Assembly (NCBI GenBank): GCA_963674575.2
Contig: CAXXQT010000001.1
Location: 620,001-684,000, forward strand
DNA from: JAAYAY01 sp963674575
Lineage (GTDB): Bacteria; Planctomycetota; Planctomycetia; Pirellulales; Thermoguttaceae
Length of the DNA stretch: 64,000 nucleotides
Direction of reading: 5' to 3'
Shown: one piece after another, positions 34,683 through 43,588 of the stretch
How the letters are laid out: the number at the start of each line of letters is the position of its first letter
Position numbering within the stretch: the stretch's first letter is position 1
Translations under genes and position numbers: made by a program
Notes under the pieces: model-generated
What the model was told of the DNA's origin: nothing
Databases searched by the model: none
The model's input: the letters and a program-made list of their open reading frames with translations, nothing else

Positions 34683-35819
34683 CTAGTCGTCGCCCTCCAA
34701 AGCCCCAACCGGCAGACGCGACACCTGGAGCAGTGCCAGGCCGTTGTTCTCGCGCCGATCGCCGGCGCAATAGGCCAGGAGAACCTGGTCGTCCACGAAG
34801 TCAATCGCCGTGTAGCAGAACCAGCCATGGGGATTCGTCTCGATATTCTGCACGTGCTGCCAGGTCTGGCCTTCGTCGTGCGAAACGGCCACGCTCAGCG
34901 GCGTTCGCTTGCCCTTCAGGCTCGGCTCGATCCCGTCGTGGTTGTTCCAGACCAGGAGCAGGTCACCCGTGGAGGGAATCCGCTCAATCGAGGCTGGAGA
35001 GATCGGGCTGAGAAGGGTTGAGGGAACCAGGGGGGTCCAGTGGTCGCCGCCGTCCTTCGAGTGGGAGATGTATTGGCAGCCCGCGTTGGTTCGGCAGAAC
35101 ATGAGCAGACGCCGGTCGGTGAGTTCAACCACGCCCGGCTCCTGGATCGTGACTCGCCGCTCATCGCTCACGCGGCCGTCCAGTTCGGATTGGCCTCGCT
35201 TCCAGGTTCGCCCGCCATCATCGGAGAAGTAACACAGCGCAGTGCCCTGCCCCGTCCACTTCGGCCAGCCGATGCCATGGTGCTGCGCCACGGGCATCAC
35301 CAGTCGCCCGTTCCTCAGTTGGATCACCCGATCGTTGTTCAGAACATAGTAGCCGAGTTCGGCATCCGGAATGCAGAGGACCGGTTCCGACCACGTTTGC
35401 GCTTCATCCTCTGAAAACCGCACACAGGGGCGGCAGTCCTCATTCGAGTTCTTCCGGGCGTAGAAAAGGGCGATCCGCCCGTCCTGCAATCGGAGCAGCG
35501 AAACGGACATGACATTCTGTTTCGCCTCGTTGGCCAGAACAAGCAGATCGCGATCCGTCCACGTTTGCCCACCGTCTTCCGAAATCCTGCCCGCCAGGTA
35601 AGCGGTGGCGTGGTCGGCGGCGCCCGAGATGAAATGGGTGTAAACCAGCAGAATCCGCCCGTCCTTCAGGCGGATGAAGTCGCCTTCGCTGTTCCTGGGA
35701 TTATCCGCACTCGGGGGCAGCGAAAGCACGCGCGATACAAGATCCGCACCTTGCAGGCTGGCGGAAGCCAGGATTGCGAGGAGGAAAACGAGCAACAATC
35801 GGGTGACGGGCAGATTCAT
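34683..35819 (-). CDS. Exported exo-alpha-sialidase-like protein
   Basis: The 378-residue protein has a signal peptide (MNLPVTRLLLVFLLAILASA) and a six-bladed sialidase fold. The start of the propeller reads SEGDFIRLKDGRILLVYTHF with the catalytic-arginine region. Four Asp-boxes are visible: SEDGGQTWTD, SDDGGRTWKR, SKDGGDHWTP and SHDEGQTWQH. GTGDLLLVWNNHDGIEPSLK and CYTAIDFVDDQVLLAYCAGD are typical late strands. It would release terminal sialic acid or related sugars outside the cytoplasm. Starting at 35819 opens the signal peptide; the longer frame runs into the palindromic element. Confidence 0.9.
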   Translation of the reverse strand: MNLPVTRLLLVFLLAILASASLQGADLVSRVLSLPPSADNPRNSEGDFIRLKDGRILLVYTHFISGAADHATAYLAGRISEDGGQTWTDRDLLVLANEAKQNVMSVSLLRLQDGRIALFYARKNSNEDCRPCVRFSEDEAQTWSEPVLCIPDAELGYYVLNNDRVIQLRNGRLVMPVAQHHGIGWPKWTGQGTALCYFSDDGGRTWKRGQSELDGRVSDERRVTIQEPGVVELTDRRLLMFCRTNAGCQYISHSKDGGDHWTPLVPSTLLSPISPASIERIPSTGDLLLVWNNHDGIEPSLKGKRTPLSVAVSHDEGQTWQHVQNIETNPHGWFCYTAIDFVDDQVLLAYCAGDRRENNGLALLQVSRLPVGALEGDD

Positions 35820-35890
35820 GATGCGACTCTTCAGATGCGAAGTTTGATAGAGATCGGAAAGAGACCGAGCGGCGGTGCGTATCGGTTGGC

Positions 35891-36160
35891 TCCTTATCCT
35901 CACCCACAAGTTCAACAGGTACCAACGCAGCCATAACAGGACCGTTTACGGTCCTTTTCCGCCGAAGGCGGTTCTAGGCCCGCGCTTTAGCACGGGTCCG
36001 TGAGGCACGATACGTCCCTCCCCTCCCTCCCTGCCGCCGCCGGAGGCGGCGGCAGGGAGGGGAGAACGGGGCCAAGGTAAGCTACGTGACCCGCCGTAAA
36101 CGACGGGCCTAATAGCGTCTACGGCGGGTAACGACCATAAATGGCCGTCTATTGAACGCG
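35891..36160 (-). repeat. Palindromic intergenic element, copy 2 (inverted orientation)
   Basis: The reverse complement aligns along nearly its whole length with 4806-5084. It keeps the inner arms (GACGGCCATTTATGGTCGTT near one end) and the central hairpin around 36040, but has lost one of the terminal inverted repeats. The central stem has a different sequence from copy 1, yet both sides changed together. It fills most of the gap 35820-36252 between the sialidase and the PAS kinase. Confidence 0.8.
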
Positions 36161-36252
36161 AGTACTACCGGCAATTTGTCGGCAGGGACAAACGCTCGAC
36201 GCTCCCATCATTTCGGCCCGAATCCTCGACGGCTGTTTGTTCTCCGCGATAG

Positions 36253-37440
36253 TCACGCTTCAGCCTGCACTTCCACCAACGGCAACTCCACGGCAACCGA
36301 GGTTCCCTTGCCCGGCTTGCTGCGAATTCGGCAGCGCCCCCCCAACAACCGGGCACGCTCGCGGATTCCCTCCAGGCCAAATCGATTCTTCTCGATGCTT
36401 CCCGGATCGAAGCCGATGCCCCAGTCACGAATGTCGACGTGCAGAACATCTCCTCGCTGCACGAGCCGGATTCGGAGCTTCTCGCTCTTGCTGTGGCAAA
36501 CGGCGTTCGTCAGACTCTCCTGGACGATGCGATAGATCACGTTTTCGAGAACGGAGGCCAGGCGGTTGAACTGCACCTTGCTCTCCAACTCCATTTGTAT
36601 GTTTTGCTTGGAGCTTTCCTCGTTCACCAGGTGGGCCACCGCCGGAACGACCCCGGATTCGTCCAGGATGGGCGGCCTCACACCGCTGATGAGCCGCCGG
36701 GCCTCATAATGGCCCTGCTTCAGCATCGTCATTGCGCCGGCAAAAGCCTTTTGCGCTTCGTCCGGTTTGTTCCCTTTCTGGTATTCGTAGATCTGAAACT
36801 GCATGATCGCGCCGGCCAGGTGTTGGGCCAGGCCATCGTGGATGTCGTAGGCGATCAATTGCCGCTCATGATCGCTCGCCTGCAGCATGTGCTTCAGCGT
36901 GCGCCGCTCCCGGTCGATCGCGGCCCGGGCCTGGAGACGTTCGCTGATGTCGGTGATGACCACGGCCAGCCGGAACGGCCTGCCGTTTTCGTCGGGAATG
37001 ACAAAAACGTTGTGCCAGGTGGGGACCTCCGTTCCGTCGACGGACAAGAGGGGCATTTCTCCTTCCCAATGCCCTTCGCTATCCATCCTCGGGCGAACCT
37101 GCTCGGTCCCCTTGCGATTCGCATCATTGGAATAGCAAGTGGAAAGATGCTTGCCGATGATCTCGTCGGCGCTCTTAAGCCCCAGCATTCGACACAAGGC
37201 CGGGTTCAGATAGGTCAGGTGGCCATCCAGATCGGCCATGCTGAAACCCTGCCACGACGCCTCCGCAAATTGCTTGAAGATGGCGAGTTCTTCGTTGGCA
37301 ACGCTAAGTTCCTCCGCAAGGTGTCGATCCGTGCCCGAAACCTCCCGCCCTTGGTCGTTGGCTTCCAAGACCGCAAGCTTTTCTCGCAACTGCGTTACTT
37401 CTTCCTGAAGCTCGGCGCGTGTCTTCTCATCCGTAGTCAC
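36253..37440 (-). CDS. Cytoplasmic PAS histidine kinase (HisKA_3 type)
   Basis: A 395-residue soluble sensor kinase with no transmembrane segment. An N-terminal coiled coil (ELQEEVTQLREKLAVLEAND) is followed by one PAS domain (about 60-165, FKQFAEASWQGFSMADLDGH ... VVITDISERLQ). The NarL-system H-box RQLIAYDIHDGLAQHLAGAI lies near 194. A C-terminal ATPase has IVQESLTNAVCHSKSEKLRI and DWGIGFDPGS, then RFGLEGIRERARLLGG. Such kinases normally phosphorylate NarL/FixJ regulators, but none is adjacent. The GTG at 37440 was chosen with GGGGAAG upstream. It is divergent from gadB. Confidence 0.92.
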   Translation of the reverse strand: MTTDEKTRAELQEEVTQLREKLAVLEANDQGREVSGTDRHLAEELSVANEELAIFKQFAEASWQGFSMADLDGHLTYLNPALCRMLGLKSADEIIGKHLSTCYSNDANRKGTEQVRPRMDSEGHWEGEMPLLSVDGTEVPTWHNVFVIPDENGRPFRLAVVITDISERLQARAAIDRERRTLKHMLQASDHERQLIAYDIHDGLAQHLAGAIMQFQIYEYQKGNKPDEAQKAFAGAMTMLKQGHYEARRLISGVRPPILDESGVVPAVAHLVNEESSKQNIQMELESKVQFNRLASVLENVIYRIVQESLTNAVCHSKSEKLRIRLVQRGDVLHVDIRDWGIGFDPGSIEKNRFGLEGIRERARLLGGRCRIRSKPGKGTSVAVELPLVEVQAEA

Positions 37441-37643
37441 GAATTCGGCTTCCCCCAAGTTGTGCCCACATAGTCGACTGCTCTGTGAGTTTAGCAGCTT
37501 TGAGGGCCCTGGAAAAGAAGAAAGCCGCCCGGCGAACTCGGGTACTCGAATTTCCCCCGAGAGAGTAGACTGCTCGATAATTGCCCATTCCCTCGGCACG
37601 TAGCCCCATTCCGATTTCGGCCTGAAATGCGAAGGAGTCCCTC

Positions 37644-39035
37644 ATGGTTCACAAGATGATCAACTTGGACGAAATGAACGAAGAACAGACCCTCCTTACG
37701 CCGGCCTACGGGGCCCGGGCCATGAGCCAACCCGTGCCCAAGTACGAGCTTCCGCAACAAGGACTGGAATCGCAAATCGCCTACGACCTGATCCGCGACG
37801 AACTGATTCTCGACGGAAATTCGCGACTCAACCTGGCCACCTTCGTCACCACCTGGATGGAAGATCACGCCAAACGCCTGATGGCCGAGACGTTTGACAA
37901 GAACATGATCGACAAGGACGAGTATCCCCAGACCGCCGAGATTGAACTCCGCTGCGTCAATATCCTCTCCCGCTTATGGAACGCCCCGGACGATGGCGAA
38001 GCGACCGGCTGCTCCACCATCGGCTCCAGCGAAGCCGCCATGCTCGGCGGAATGGCGCTGAAGTGGAAATGGCGCGAGCGCCGCCGCGCCCAGGGCAAGC
38101 CGGCCGACAAACCCAACATGGTCATGGGCATCAACGTCCAGGTCTGCTGGGAGAAGTTCTGCCGCTACTGGGAAATCGAACCCCGCTTCGTGCCCATGGA
38201 AGGCGACCGCTACTGCCTCAACGCCGAAGAGGCCCTCAAACTCGTCGATGAAAACACGATCGGCGTCGTCGTCATCATGGGCAGCACCTTCGACGGCCGC
38301 TACGAAAACGTCAAGGAAGTCAACGATGCCCTCGAAAAGCTCAACGCCGCCAACGGCTGGGACGTCCCCATCCACGTCGACGGCGCCAGCGGCGGTTTCA
38401 TCGCCCCCTTCCTCCAACCTGAATTGGAGTGGGATTTCCGCCTCCCCTTGGTCAAGTCGATCAATACCTCGGGCCACAAGTTCGGCCTCGTCTACCCCGG
38501 CGTCGGCTGGGTCATCTGGCGCGACAAAGCGGAACTCCCCGAAGACCTCATCTTCCACTGCAACTACCTGGGCGGCGACCTGCCCAACTTCGCCCTCAAC
38601 TTCTCCCGCCCCGGCAACCAGGTCGTTGCCCAATACTACAACTTCCTCAGGCTCGGACACGAGGGCTACCGCCGCATCCATCAAACCAGCCAGGACGTGG
38701 CTCTCTACCTCTCGGGAGAAATCGCCAGGCTCGGCCCCTTCGACCTCATCTCCGATGGCAGCGATATCCCCGTCTTCGCCTTCCAGGTCAACGACAAGGC
38801 AAGCTTCAGTGTCTTCGACATGTCCGACAAGCTCCGCGAACGAGGCTGGCTGCTGCCCGCCTACACCTTCCCGAAGAACTGCGAAGACCTGGCCGTCCTC
38901 CGCTGCGTCTGCAAAGAAGGCTTCACCCGCGACATGGCCGACATGCTCCTTCGAGATCTCAACAACGCCATCCGCTTCTTCGACTCGCGCCCCGGCCACA
39001 CCCCCAAAGCAGAAGGCCAGAGCTTCCACCACTAA
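37644..39035 (+). CDS. gadB: Glutamate decarboxylase
   Basis: The PLP enzyme converts glutamate to gamma-aminobutyrate and uses a proton, which helps in acid stress. The 463-residue protein has the family start PAYGARAMSQPVPKYELPQQ, the cofactor-binding GCSTIGSSEAAMLGGMALKW, VPIHVDGASGGFIAPF and the Schiff-base lysine in SINTSGHKFGLVYPGVGWVI. LNFSRPGNQVVAQYYNFLRL and the C-terminal HH also match. The start is supported by GGAG nine bases upstream. No antiporter gene is adjacent. The repeat at 39039 follows three bases after its stop. Confidence 0.96.
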   Translation: MVHKMINLDEMNEEQTLLTPAYGARAMSQPVPKYELPQQGLESQIAYDLIRDELILDGNSRLNLATFVTTWMEDHAKRLMAETFDKNMIDKDEYPQTAEIELRCVNILSRLWNAPDDGEATGCSTIGSSEAAMLGGMALKWKWRERRRAQGKPADKPNMVMGINVQVCWEKFCRYWEIEPRFVPMEGDRYCLNAEEALKLVDENTIGVVVIMGSTFDGRYENVKEVNDALEKLNAANGWDVPIHVDGASGGFIAPFLQPELEWDFRLPLVKSINTSGHKFGLVYPGVGWVIWRDKAELPEDLIFHCNYLGGDLPNFALNFSRPGNQVVAQYYNFLRLGHEGYRRIHQTSQDVALYLSGEIARLGPFDLISDGSDIPVFAFQVNDKASFSVFDMSDKLRERGWLLPAYTFPKNCEDLAVLRCVCKEGFTRDMADMLLRDLNNAIRFFDSRPGHTPKAEGQSFHH

Positions 39036-39038
39036 CCC

Positions 39039-39129
39039 ACCGTTGAACAAGTAGGTCACCGCTCGCCGAGCGGGACCTTGAAGTGGAATATCGCTCGCCA
39101 ATCCAGGAGCCGTGCGACACCCGGCGCCT
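39039..39129 (+). repeat. 91-bp stop-codon-proximal repeat, copy 2
   Basis: Near-identical to 10276-10367, with one indel and a few substitutions, and placed identically after a stop codon. The rest of the gap to 39355 contains a GTTGGAGTCCGGGC-type fragment (near 39178) and no gene. Confidence 0.75.
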
Positions 39130-39355
39130 ATTGGCATGGCGCGTGCCGCGTCCTTCAACGGGCTGCTAACACCCCCGTTGGAGTCCGGGCTTCAGCCCGC
39201 TTGAATATTCCAGAGTCGTCACCACTTCGGCAAACGGCACAGGAAAACACCCCTCGTTGGTTTCCAACCTTCAACCTGCTACCGTGTCCCCCCCAAGAAA
39301 CCCCCCGGGCCTCCCTCCAGATCCCTGTTGACCCACCTCCCCGAATCGCTATATT

Positions 39356-39378
39356 GACAGACAGACGATCTGTCTGTC
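39356..39378 (+). promoter_or_regulatory. Candidate operator of the second BlaI
   Basis: A perfect 10-bp dyad GACAGACAGA-CGA-TCTGTCTGTC lies nine bases upstream of the Shine-Dalgarno of the second blaI gene. It differs completely from the TACA-N2-TGTA sites of the first blaI operon, so the two repressors probably have different specificities. Confidence 0.75.
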
Positions 39379-39399
39379 TAGCAATCGGAGGTGGTGGCG

Positions 39400-39786
39400 G
39401 TGGATATCGAACGTGTCACCGATGGCGAACTTTCCATTCTCCAGGTCCTTTGGGACCGGGGAGAGGCGACCAGCCGCGAAATAACCGACGCAATCTTCGA
39501 GGAAGTGACCGATTCGAAGATGGCGTCGGTCCAGAAGCTCATCGAGCGTCTGGAGACCAAGGGCTGCGTCCAACGCGATCGTTCCGAGCGGGCCCACCGG
39601 TTCCGGCCCCTCATCAGCCACGAGCAATTCCTTCAGTGCCGGCTCCAGGCCCTGGCGGACCGGCTCTGCGACGGTGACCTTCTTCCGCTCTTCACCACGC
39701 TCGTTCAATCCCGGGGGCTGCCCGACAGCGAACGGCAGCGTCTGGATCAATTGATTCACAAGCTGTGGCCCGAGCATAAGAACTGA
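39400..39786 (+). CDS. BlaI-family transcriptional repressor (second)
   Basis: A 128-residue winged-helix repressor with the BlaI pattern: VTDGELSILQVLWDRGEATS, then the recognition helix SKMASVQKLIERLETKGCVQ and a C-terminal dimerisation tail. It is followed 30 bp later by an M56 sensor protease, the normal partner that removes the repressor by cleavage. Of three nearby GTG codons I prefer 39400, which lies eight bases after the GGAGG at 39387-39391. The dyad at 39356-39378 is the likely autoregulatory site. Confidence 0.93.
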   Translation: MDIERVTDGELSILQVLWDRGEATSREITDAIFEEVTDSKMASVQKLIERLETKGCVQRDRSERAHRFRPLISHEQFLQCRLQALADRLCDGDLLPLFTTLVQSRGLPDSERQRLDQLIHKLWPEHKN

Positions 39787-39816
39787 TTCTACCGACCGGC
39801 ATACGAGGCAATTGCC

Positions 39817-42069
39817 ATGTCCGTCTTCTGGGAAATCGTCGCAAGTAATGCCCTGGTGGTCGCCCTTCTGGCCCTCGTTCTCACTCTTCTCGGCCGCAAG
39901 TGGAAACAGCCGGCCGCGCTGCACGTCCTTTGGGTGCTGCTATTGCTCAAGCTGTTCCTTCCGCCGGTCTACAGGATCGAACTGCAACTGCCGGCCGAAG
40001 ACGCCGCCGCTTCGAGCCCATCACCGACCGCCACCCAACCGGCTGACCGCGGTGAATTGCCCTGGTCCGTCACCTACGGCCCAAAACCTCACACGTCTGC
40101 AACCAAACCGGCCTCTCCGCAAGACGCGACCACTCCCATCCTGTCCGTGCCCGAGATCTCCTGGTCCACGTGGCTCTTGATCAGTTGGGCCGGCGTCACG
40201 ATGCTGCTTGTGGTGTTGTGCTGGCGCCGAGTCAGAGCCTTCAAGAAGATTCTTCGCTCCGGCCACGCGCCGTCGGAAGAGTTACAACAAATGGTGCAGC
40301 ATCTCAGCCGGCGTTTCGGATTGCGCCGCGTGCCGCCTGTGATCGTCGTGCCCCTTCGGCTCTCGCCCATGGTCTGGGCCGTGGGCGGCCGCGTGCGGAT
40401 CGTGCTGCCTCGTCACCTGATGGAGCAGTTCGACTCCTCGGGCCGGCAGGCCATTCTGGCCCACGAACTGGCCCACATCCGCCGCGGCGATCACGTCGTC
40501 CGCTGGGTCGAGCTGGCTGCCACCGTGCTTTTCTGGTGGCATCCTGCCGTCTGGTGGGCTCGTCGCCAGCTCCGCGAGTTGGAAGAGCAATGCTGCGACG
40601 GCATGGTCCTCGAAGCCTTTCCCGACGCTGCCCGAAGCTACGCCGTCTCTCTCGTCGAAACCCTGGATTTCCTTTCCGATACCTCATTCCTGAAGCCGCT
40701 GGCCGCCACGGGCGCCAGTCCCGGCGCCTCGCTCACAAGGAGAATTGCCATGCTCAAGGAACCTCGCCGCACTTCCGTAAGACTCACCCTCGGTCGAACC
40801 CTGCTGCTGGCCCTTGCCGCCATCCCCATGACCTTCGCCCTGGCCTCGGAACCGGCGAAACCGGTCAAGGACAAGAACAAATCCAAGCCGGCTGTCGCCA
40901 AGTCTCCCCTTGCTGAGGCGGCCGCCGACCTTGACCCACTCAAACTGCCAGCCCTTCCTTCTACCGTCGAGTCCGCAGGGGCGCCGAAGCAGAAGGCCAG
41001 CGAACTTTCACCCGCCTTTGACCAGTCCTGGCGAGTGGCCGAACCCAACTCCGAACAGCCGCCCGACGCAGTTCCCAGCCCACAAGGCTATCTTCGTCCC
41101 ATGGCAGCACGCACCAATAGCCCTGCGCAAGCTCCCACCTATGCCCCCGCCGGCACGTCCCCCGCACGCAAGCGGGCCATCTTCCGGCTCAAGAACGCCC
41201 CCGCCATCGATGTGGCCGAGACCATCGAGAACCTCTTCAAGGGAGAGGCCCAAGGTCCCTACCCTGTCGTGATCAGTCCGGACGCCGTCAGCAACTGCAT
41301 CCTCGTCAGCGGCAGCGAGGACGACATCACCCAAATCGAAGAGTTCATCGAAACCCTCGACGCCCCCAGTTCCATGGTCCGCGTGGAAATGCTCATTGCC
41401 GAGGTGAAGACTCCGGAATCGGAAGACGCGGCCGAAGACGTGAGGAATCGATTGCTCGCCCTCGGCAAGTCCGGCGGTGTCGACTCCGACCTGTTCGCCA
41501 AGGAGCTTGCCGAACTGCGGGAACAGGGGGTCCTGACCGTCGTCAGCCGTCCCCAGATCATGACGCTCGACAACCAGCCCGCTTCGGTTCAGATCGGCGA
41601 AGCCTTGATCGGCAAGCCCAGCGACGGCCCCGTCCCGGGCGTCACCGTGGGACTAAGCCCCCGCGTGTCCGACGAATCGGTTACCATGGAAATCGACGTC
41701 GAAATCGTTCGCGTCGAATCGGCCGGCCAGGCGATGATCGCCACCGGAGGCGACGCCAACAAGGGCGCGGAGTTGGCCGTTCAGCGACTCGTGACGACGA
41801 CGGCCCAAACGACTGTCAGCGTCACCAACGGCCGGACCGCTATTCTCGGCGGACTGGTTCCCGACGCCGACGCCAAGGACGAACAACTCCTCATCGTCCT
41901 CACCCCGCATATCGTCACCCAGGGACCGAAGAGAGCCGTGGCACGCTCGCAACGGATGCAGGGGCCGGTTTCAGATGGAACAGCAAGACTGCCGAGGGTG
42001 GTTGTTCCGCACCATCCCGGCGTGGCATACCCAGGTGTGTCCGACGATTGGGCTCCCGCTCCGAAGTGA
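39817..42069 (+). CDS. BlaR1-like M56 metallopeptidase fused to a secretin-like domain
   Basis: The 750-residue membrane protease has helices near residues 10-28, 33-50, 110-130 and 325-345. The zinc motif is QAILAHELAHIRRGDHVV near residue 223, and the third ligand region is ELEEQCCDGMVLEAF. After a Pro-rich linker it ends in a secretin N-domain (FRLKNAPAIDVAETIENLFK, LVSGSEDDITQIEEFIETLD). A secretin C-domain-like stretch follows (GVLTVVSRPQIMTLDNQPAS and later RTAILGGLVPDAD). In secretins these parts form outer-membrane pores; here they follow an inner-membrane protease, so a periplasmic sensing or scaffold role is more likely. No penicillin-binding domain is present. Confidence 0.92.
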   Translation: MSVFWEIVASNALVVALLALVLTLLGRKWKQPAALHVLWVLLLLKLFLPPVYRIELQLPAEDAAASSPSPTATQPADRGELPWSVTYGPKPHTSATKPASPQDATTPILSVPEISWSTWLLISWAGVTMLLVVLCWRRVRAFKKILRSGHAPSEELQQMVQHLSRRFGLRRVPPVIVVPLRLSPMVWAVGGRVRIVLPRHLMEQFDSSGRQAILAHELAHIRRGDHVVRWVELAATVLFWWHPAVWWARRQLRELEEQCCDGMVLEAFPDAARSYAVSLVETLDFLSDTSFLKPLAATGASPGASLTRRIAMLKEPRRTSVRLTLGRTLLLALAAIPMTFALASEPAKPVKDKNKSKPAVAKSPLAEAAADLDPLKLPALPSTVESAGAPKQKASELSPAFDQSWRVAEPNSEQPPDAVPSPQGYLRPMAARTNSPAQAPTYAPAGTSPARKRAIFRLKNAPAIDVAETIENLFKGEAQGPYPVVISPDAVSNCILVSGSEDDITQIEEFIETLDAPSSMVRVEMLIAEVKTPESEDAAEDVRNRLLALGKSGGVDSDLFAKELAELREQGVLTVVSRPQIMTLDNQPASVQIGEALIGKPSDGPVPGVTVGLSPRVSDESVTMEIDVEIVRVESAGQAMIATGGDANKGAELAVQRLVTTTAQTTVSVTNGRTAILGGLVPDADAKDEQLLIVLTPHIVTQGPKRAVARSQRMQGPVSDGTARLPRVVVPHHPGVAYPGVSDDWAPAPK

Positions 42070-42074
42070 TTTCC

Positions 42075-42154
42075 GGGTGGCACGCTCAGAGCGCAAGCGA
42101 TGGGTGTGGTGATTTGACGGCCCACGCCCATCGCATCGTTCTGGAACGTCACCC
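42075..42154. repeat. Decayed copy of the 35-bp inverted repeat
   Basis: The left arm matches 34396-34430 with two changes, while the right arm has diverged (CATCGCATCGTTCTGGAACG), so the stem is no longer perfect. It begins six bases after the M56 stop codon. Confidence 0.65.
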
Positions 42155-42292
42155 ATGAATTGGCGGATTCCAAATTCCTTCGACATTCTGCGGTTTCTGG
42201 AAATCGACGATGGACGGCGGCAGGGATGCCACCGCTACGACGATGGGCCTCGTTGATCTGCTTGGCCCGCGGCACGACGGAGCGTGCCTACC

Positions 42293-43081
42293 TTAGCCCA
42301 CAAATCCGCGAATCGCCTCATTCACCGCGCCCGGCTGCTCCAACGGCGACATGTGCCCGGCCTGCGGAACCGTTGCCAGACTCGCTCCGGGAATCGCATT
42401 GGCAATCCCCTGCATCTCCGCCACCGGTGAGATCACGTCCTCTTCACCGACGATCACCAGCGAGGGACAATCGATCTCCGGAAGCAGACTTGTGGCGTCG
42501 ATCCGCTGGGCCATGCCCAGGGCGGCCGCAGCAATTCCTTGTGGGCTGGTACCGCGGATCACGTCGCGCGTCTGATCCACCAGTTCAGGTCGCTCGGTGA
42601 GCGTAGCCTGGCTGAAAAGCTCGGCGAGCATCCCCTCCATGATCTGCGACCCTTCCGCCACAACCTTGGCGGCCGTGTCCCGTCGATTCTGCGCAACCTC
42701 CGGCGCATCGCACGCCGCACGCGTATCGCACAACACCAGGCCCCGAAGCCGGTCCCGATGCCGCCGGAAAAACTCCCACACCACGTAGCCCCCCATCGAA
42801 AGCCCACACAAGACGACCGGTTCCTCAACTCCCAACCCGTCCAGCAGACCGGCCAGATCGTCCGCAATCTGCGCCATGGTCAGCGGGCCTTCCGTCACAT
42901 CGCTCTGCCCAAAACCCCGAAGGTCCGGAGCAATCACCCGACAGATGTCGCTCAACCCTTCAATCTGCCCCGCCCACATGGAGTGATCCAAAGGAAATCC
43001 GTGAACGAGCAGCAAAGGAATTCCCTCGCCCTGTTCCACAACGGCCAATTCCACGCCATTCACCGCAATTCGTTTCATCAT
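42293..43081 (-). CDS. Alpha/beta-hydrolase
   Basis: A 262-residue serine hydrolase with the oxyanion motif LLLVHGFPLDHSMWAGQIEG, the nucleophile elbow in VVLCGLSMGGYVVWEFF near residue 95, an aspartate in LVIVGEEDVISPVAEM and the catalytic histidine in PQAGHMSPLEQPGAVN. The size and motif layout match the 3-oxoadipate enol-lactonase/haloperoxidase group, but the substrate is unknown. It is followed by no other gene on the strand and starts nine bases after the DUF2752 gene, so they share an operon. Confidence 0.9.
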   Translation of the reverse strand: MMKRIAVNGVELAVVEQGEGIPLLLVHGFPLDHSMWAGQIEGLSDICRVIAPDLRGFGQSDVTEGPLTMAQIADDLAGLLDGLGVEEPVVLCGLSMGGYVVWEFFRRHRDRLRGLVLCDTRAACDAPEVAQNRRDTAAKVVAEGSQIMEGMLAELFSQATLTERPELVDQTRDVIRGTSPQGIAAAALGMAQRIDATSLLPEIDCPSLVIVGEEDVISPVAEMQGIANAIPGASLATVPQAGHMSPLEQPGAVNEAIRGFVG

Positions 43082-43090
43082 CGTCCTGTT

Positions 43091-43579
43091 CTACCCGTTG
43101 TACGTCGGCAAAACACCCGAAAGCCGCAGCAGCCATTGTGCCAGAATGGCAACGACAAACAACCACAGCAAGACCCAAAGAATCCAGTGACTCCACTCGG
43201 GCTGGCCCCGACGCAATCGCCGGATCTGAAACAAGCGGTAGGGAATCTGGGCCACGAGCGCGCCGAAAAGCACGATGCCCACCGGATGGTAGCCCCAGGC
43301 CGCCGCAATCTGGCCATGCCCCATGGCAACAAAACACCGCGTCAGCCCGCAGCCGGGACAGTCGACGCCGAACTCGCGTTTCATCGCGCAGATCGTTGGT
43401 AGCGGAGTCTTGGAGAAGGGCAGCCGAAGCTGCCCGCCTGCCCCGGGAGACGGCAGCAAAACACAAGCACAGAGACCGGCCAGCGAAAACGCCAGAAGCA
43501 ATCGATGGTATCCCGCCCGATCCTCCCACCGGTTCTGGGGTAGTTTCGGCGGTGGGGTGCTTTGGGAGGCGGAATCCAT
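43091..43579 (-). CDS. DUF2752 membrane protein
   Basis: The 162-residue protein has the DUF2752 signature DCPGCGLTRCFVAMGHGQIA between transmembrane helices at about 30-48, 92-112 and 130-152. Proteins of this family are small membrane proteins of unknown function with a CPGCG pair that could bind a metal. It starts nine bases downstream of clpS, so clpS, this gene and the hydrolase are probably one leftward operon. Confidence 0.9.
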   Translation of the reverse strand: MDSASQSTPPPKLPQNRWEDRAGYHRLLLAFSLAGLCACVLLPSPGAGGQLRLPFSKTPLPTICAMKREFGVDCPGCGLTRCFVAMGHGQIAAAWGYHPVGIVLFGALVAQIPYRLFQIRRLRRGQPEWSHWILWVLLWLFVVAILAQWLLRLSGVLPTYNG

Positions 43580-43588
43580 GAATTTGGC

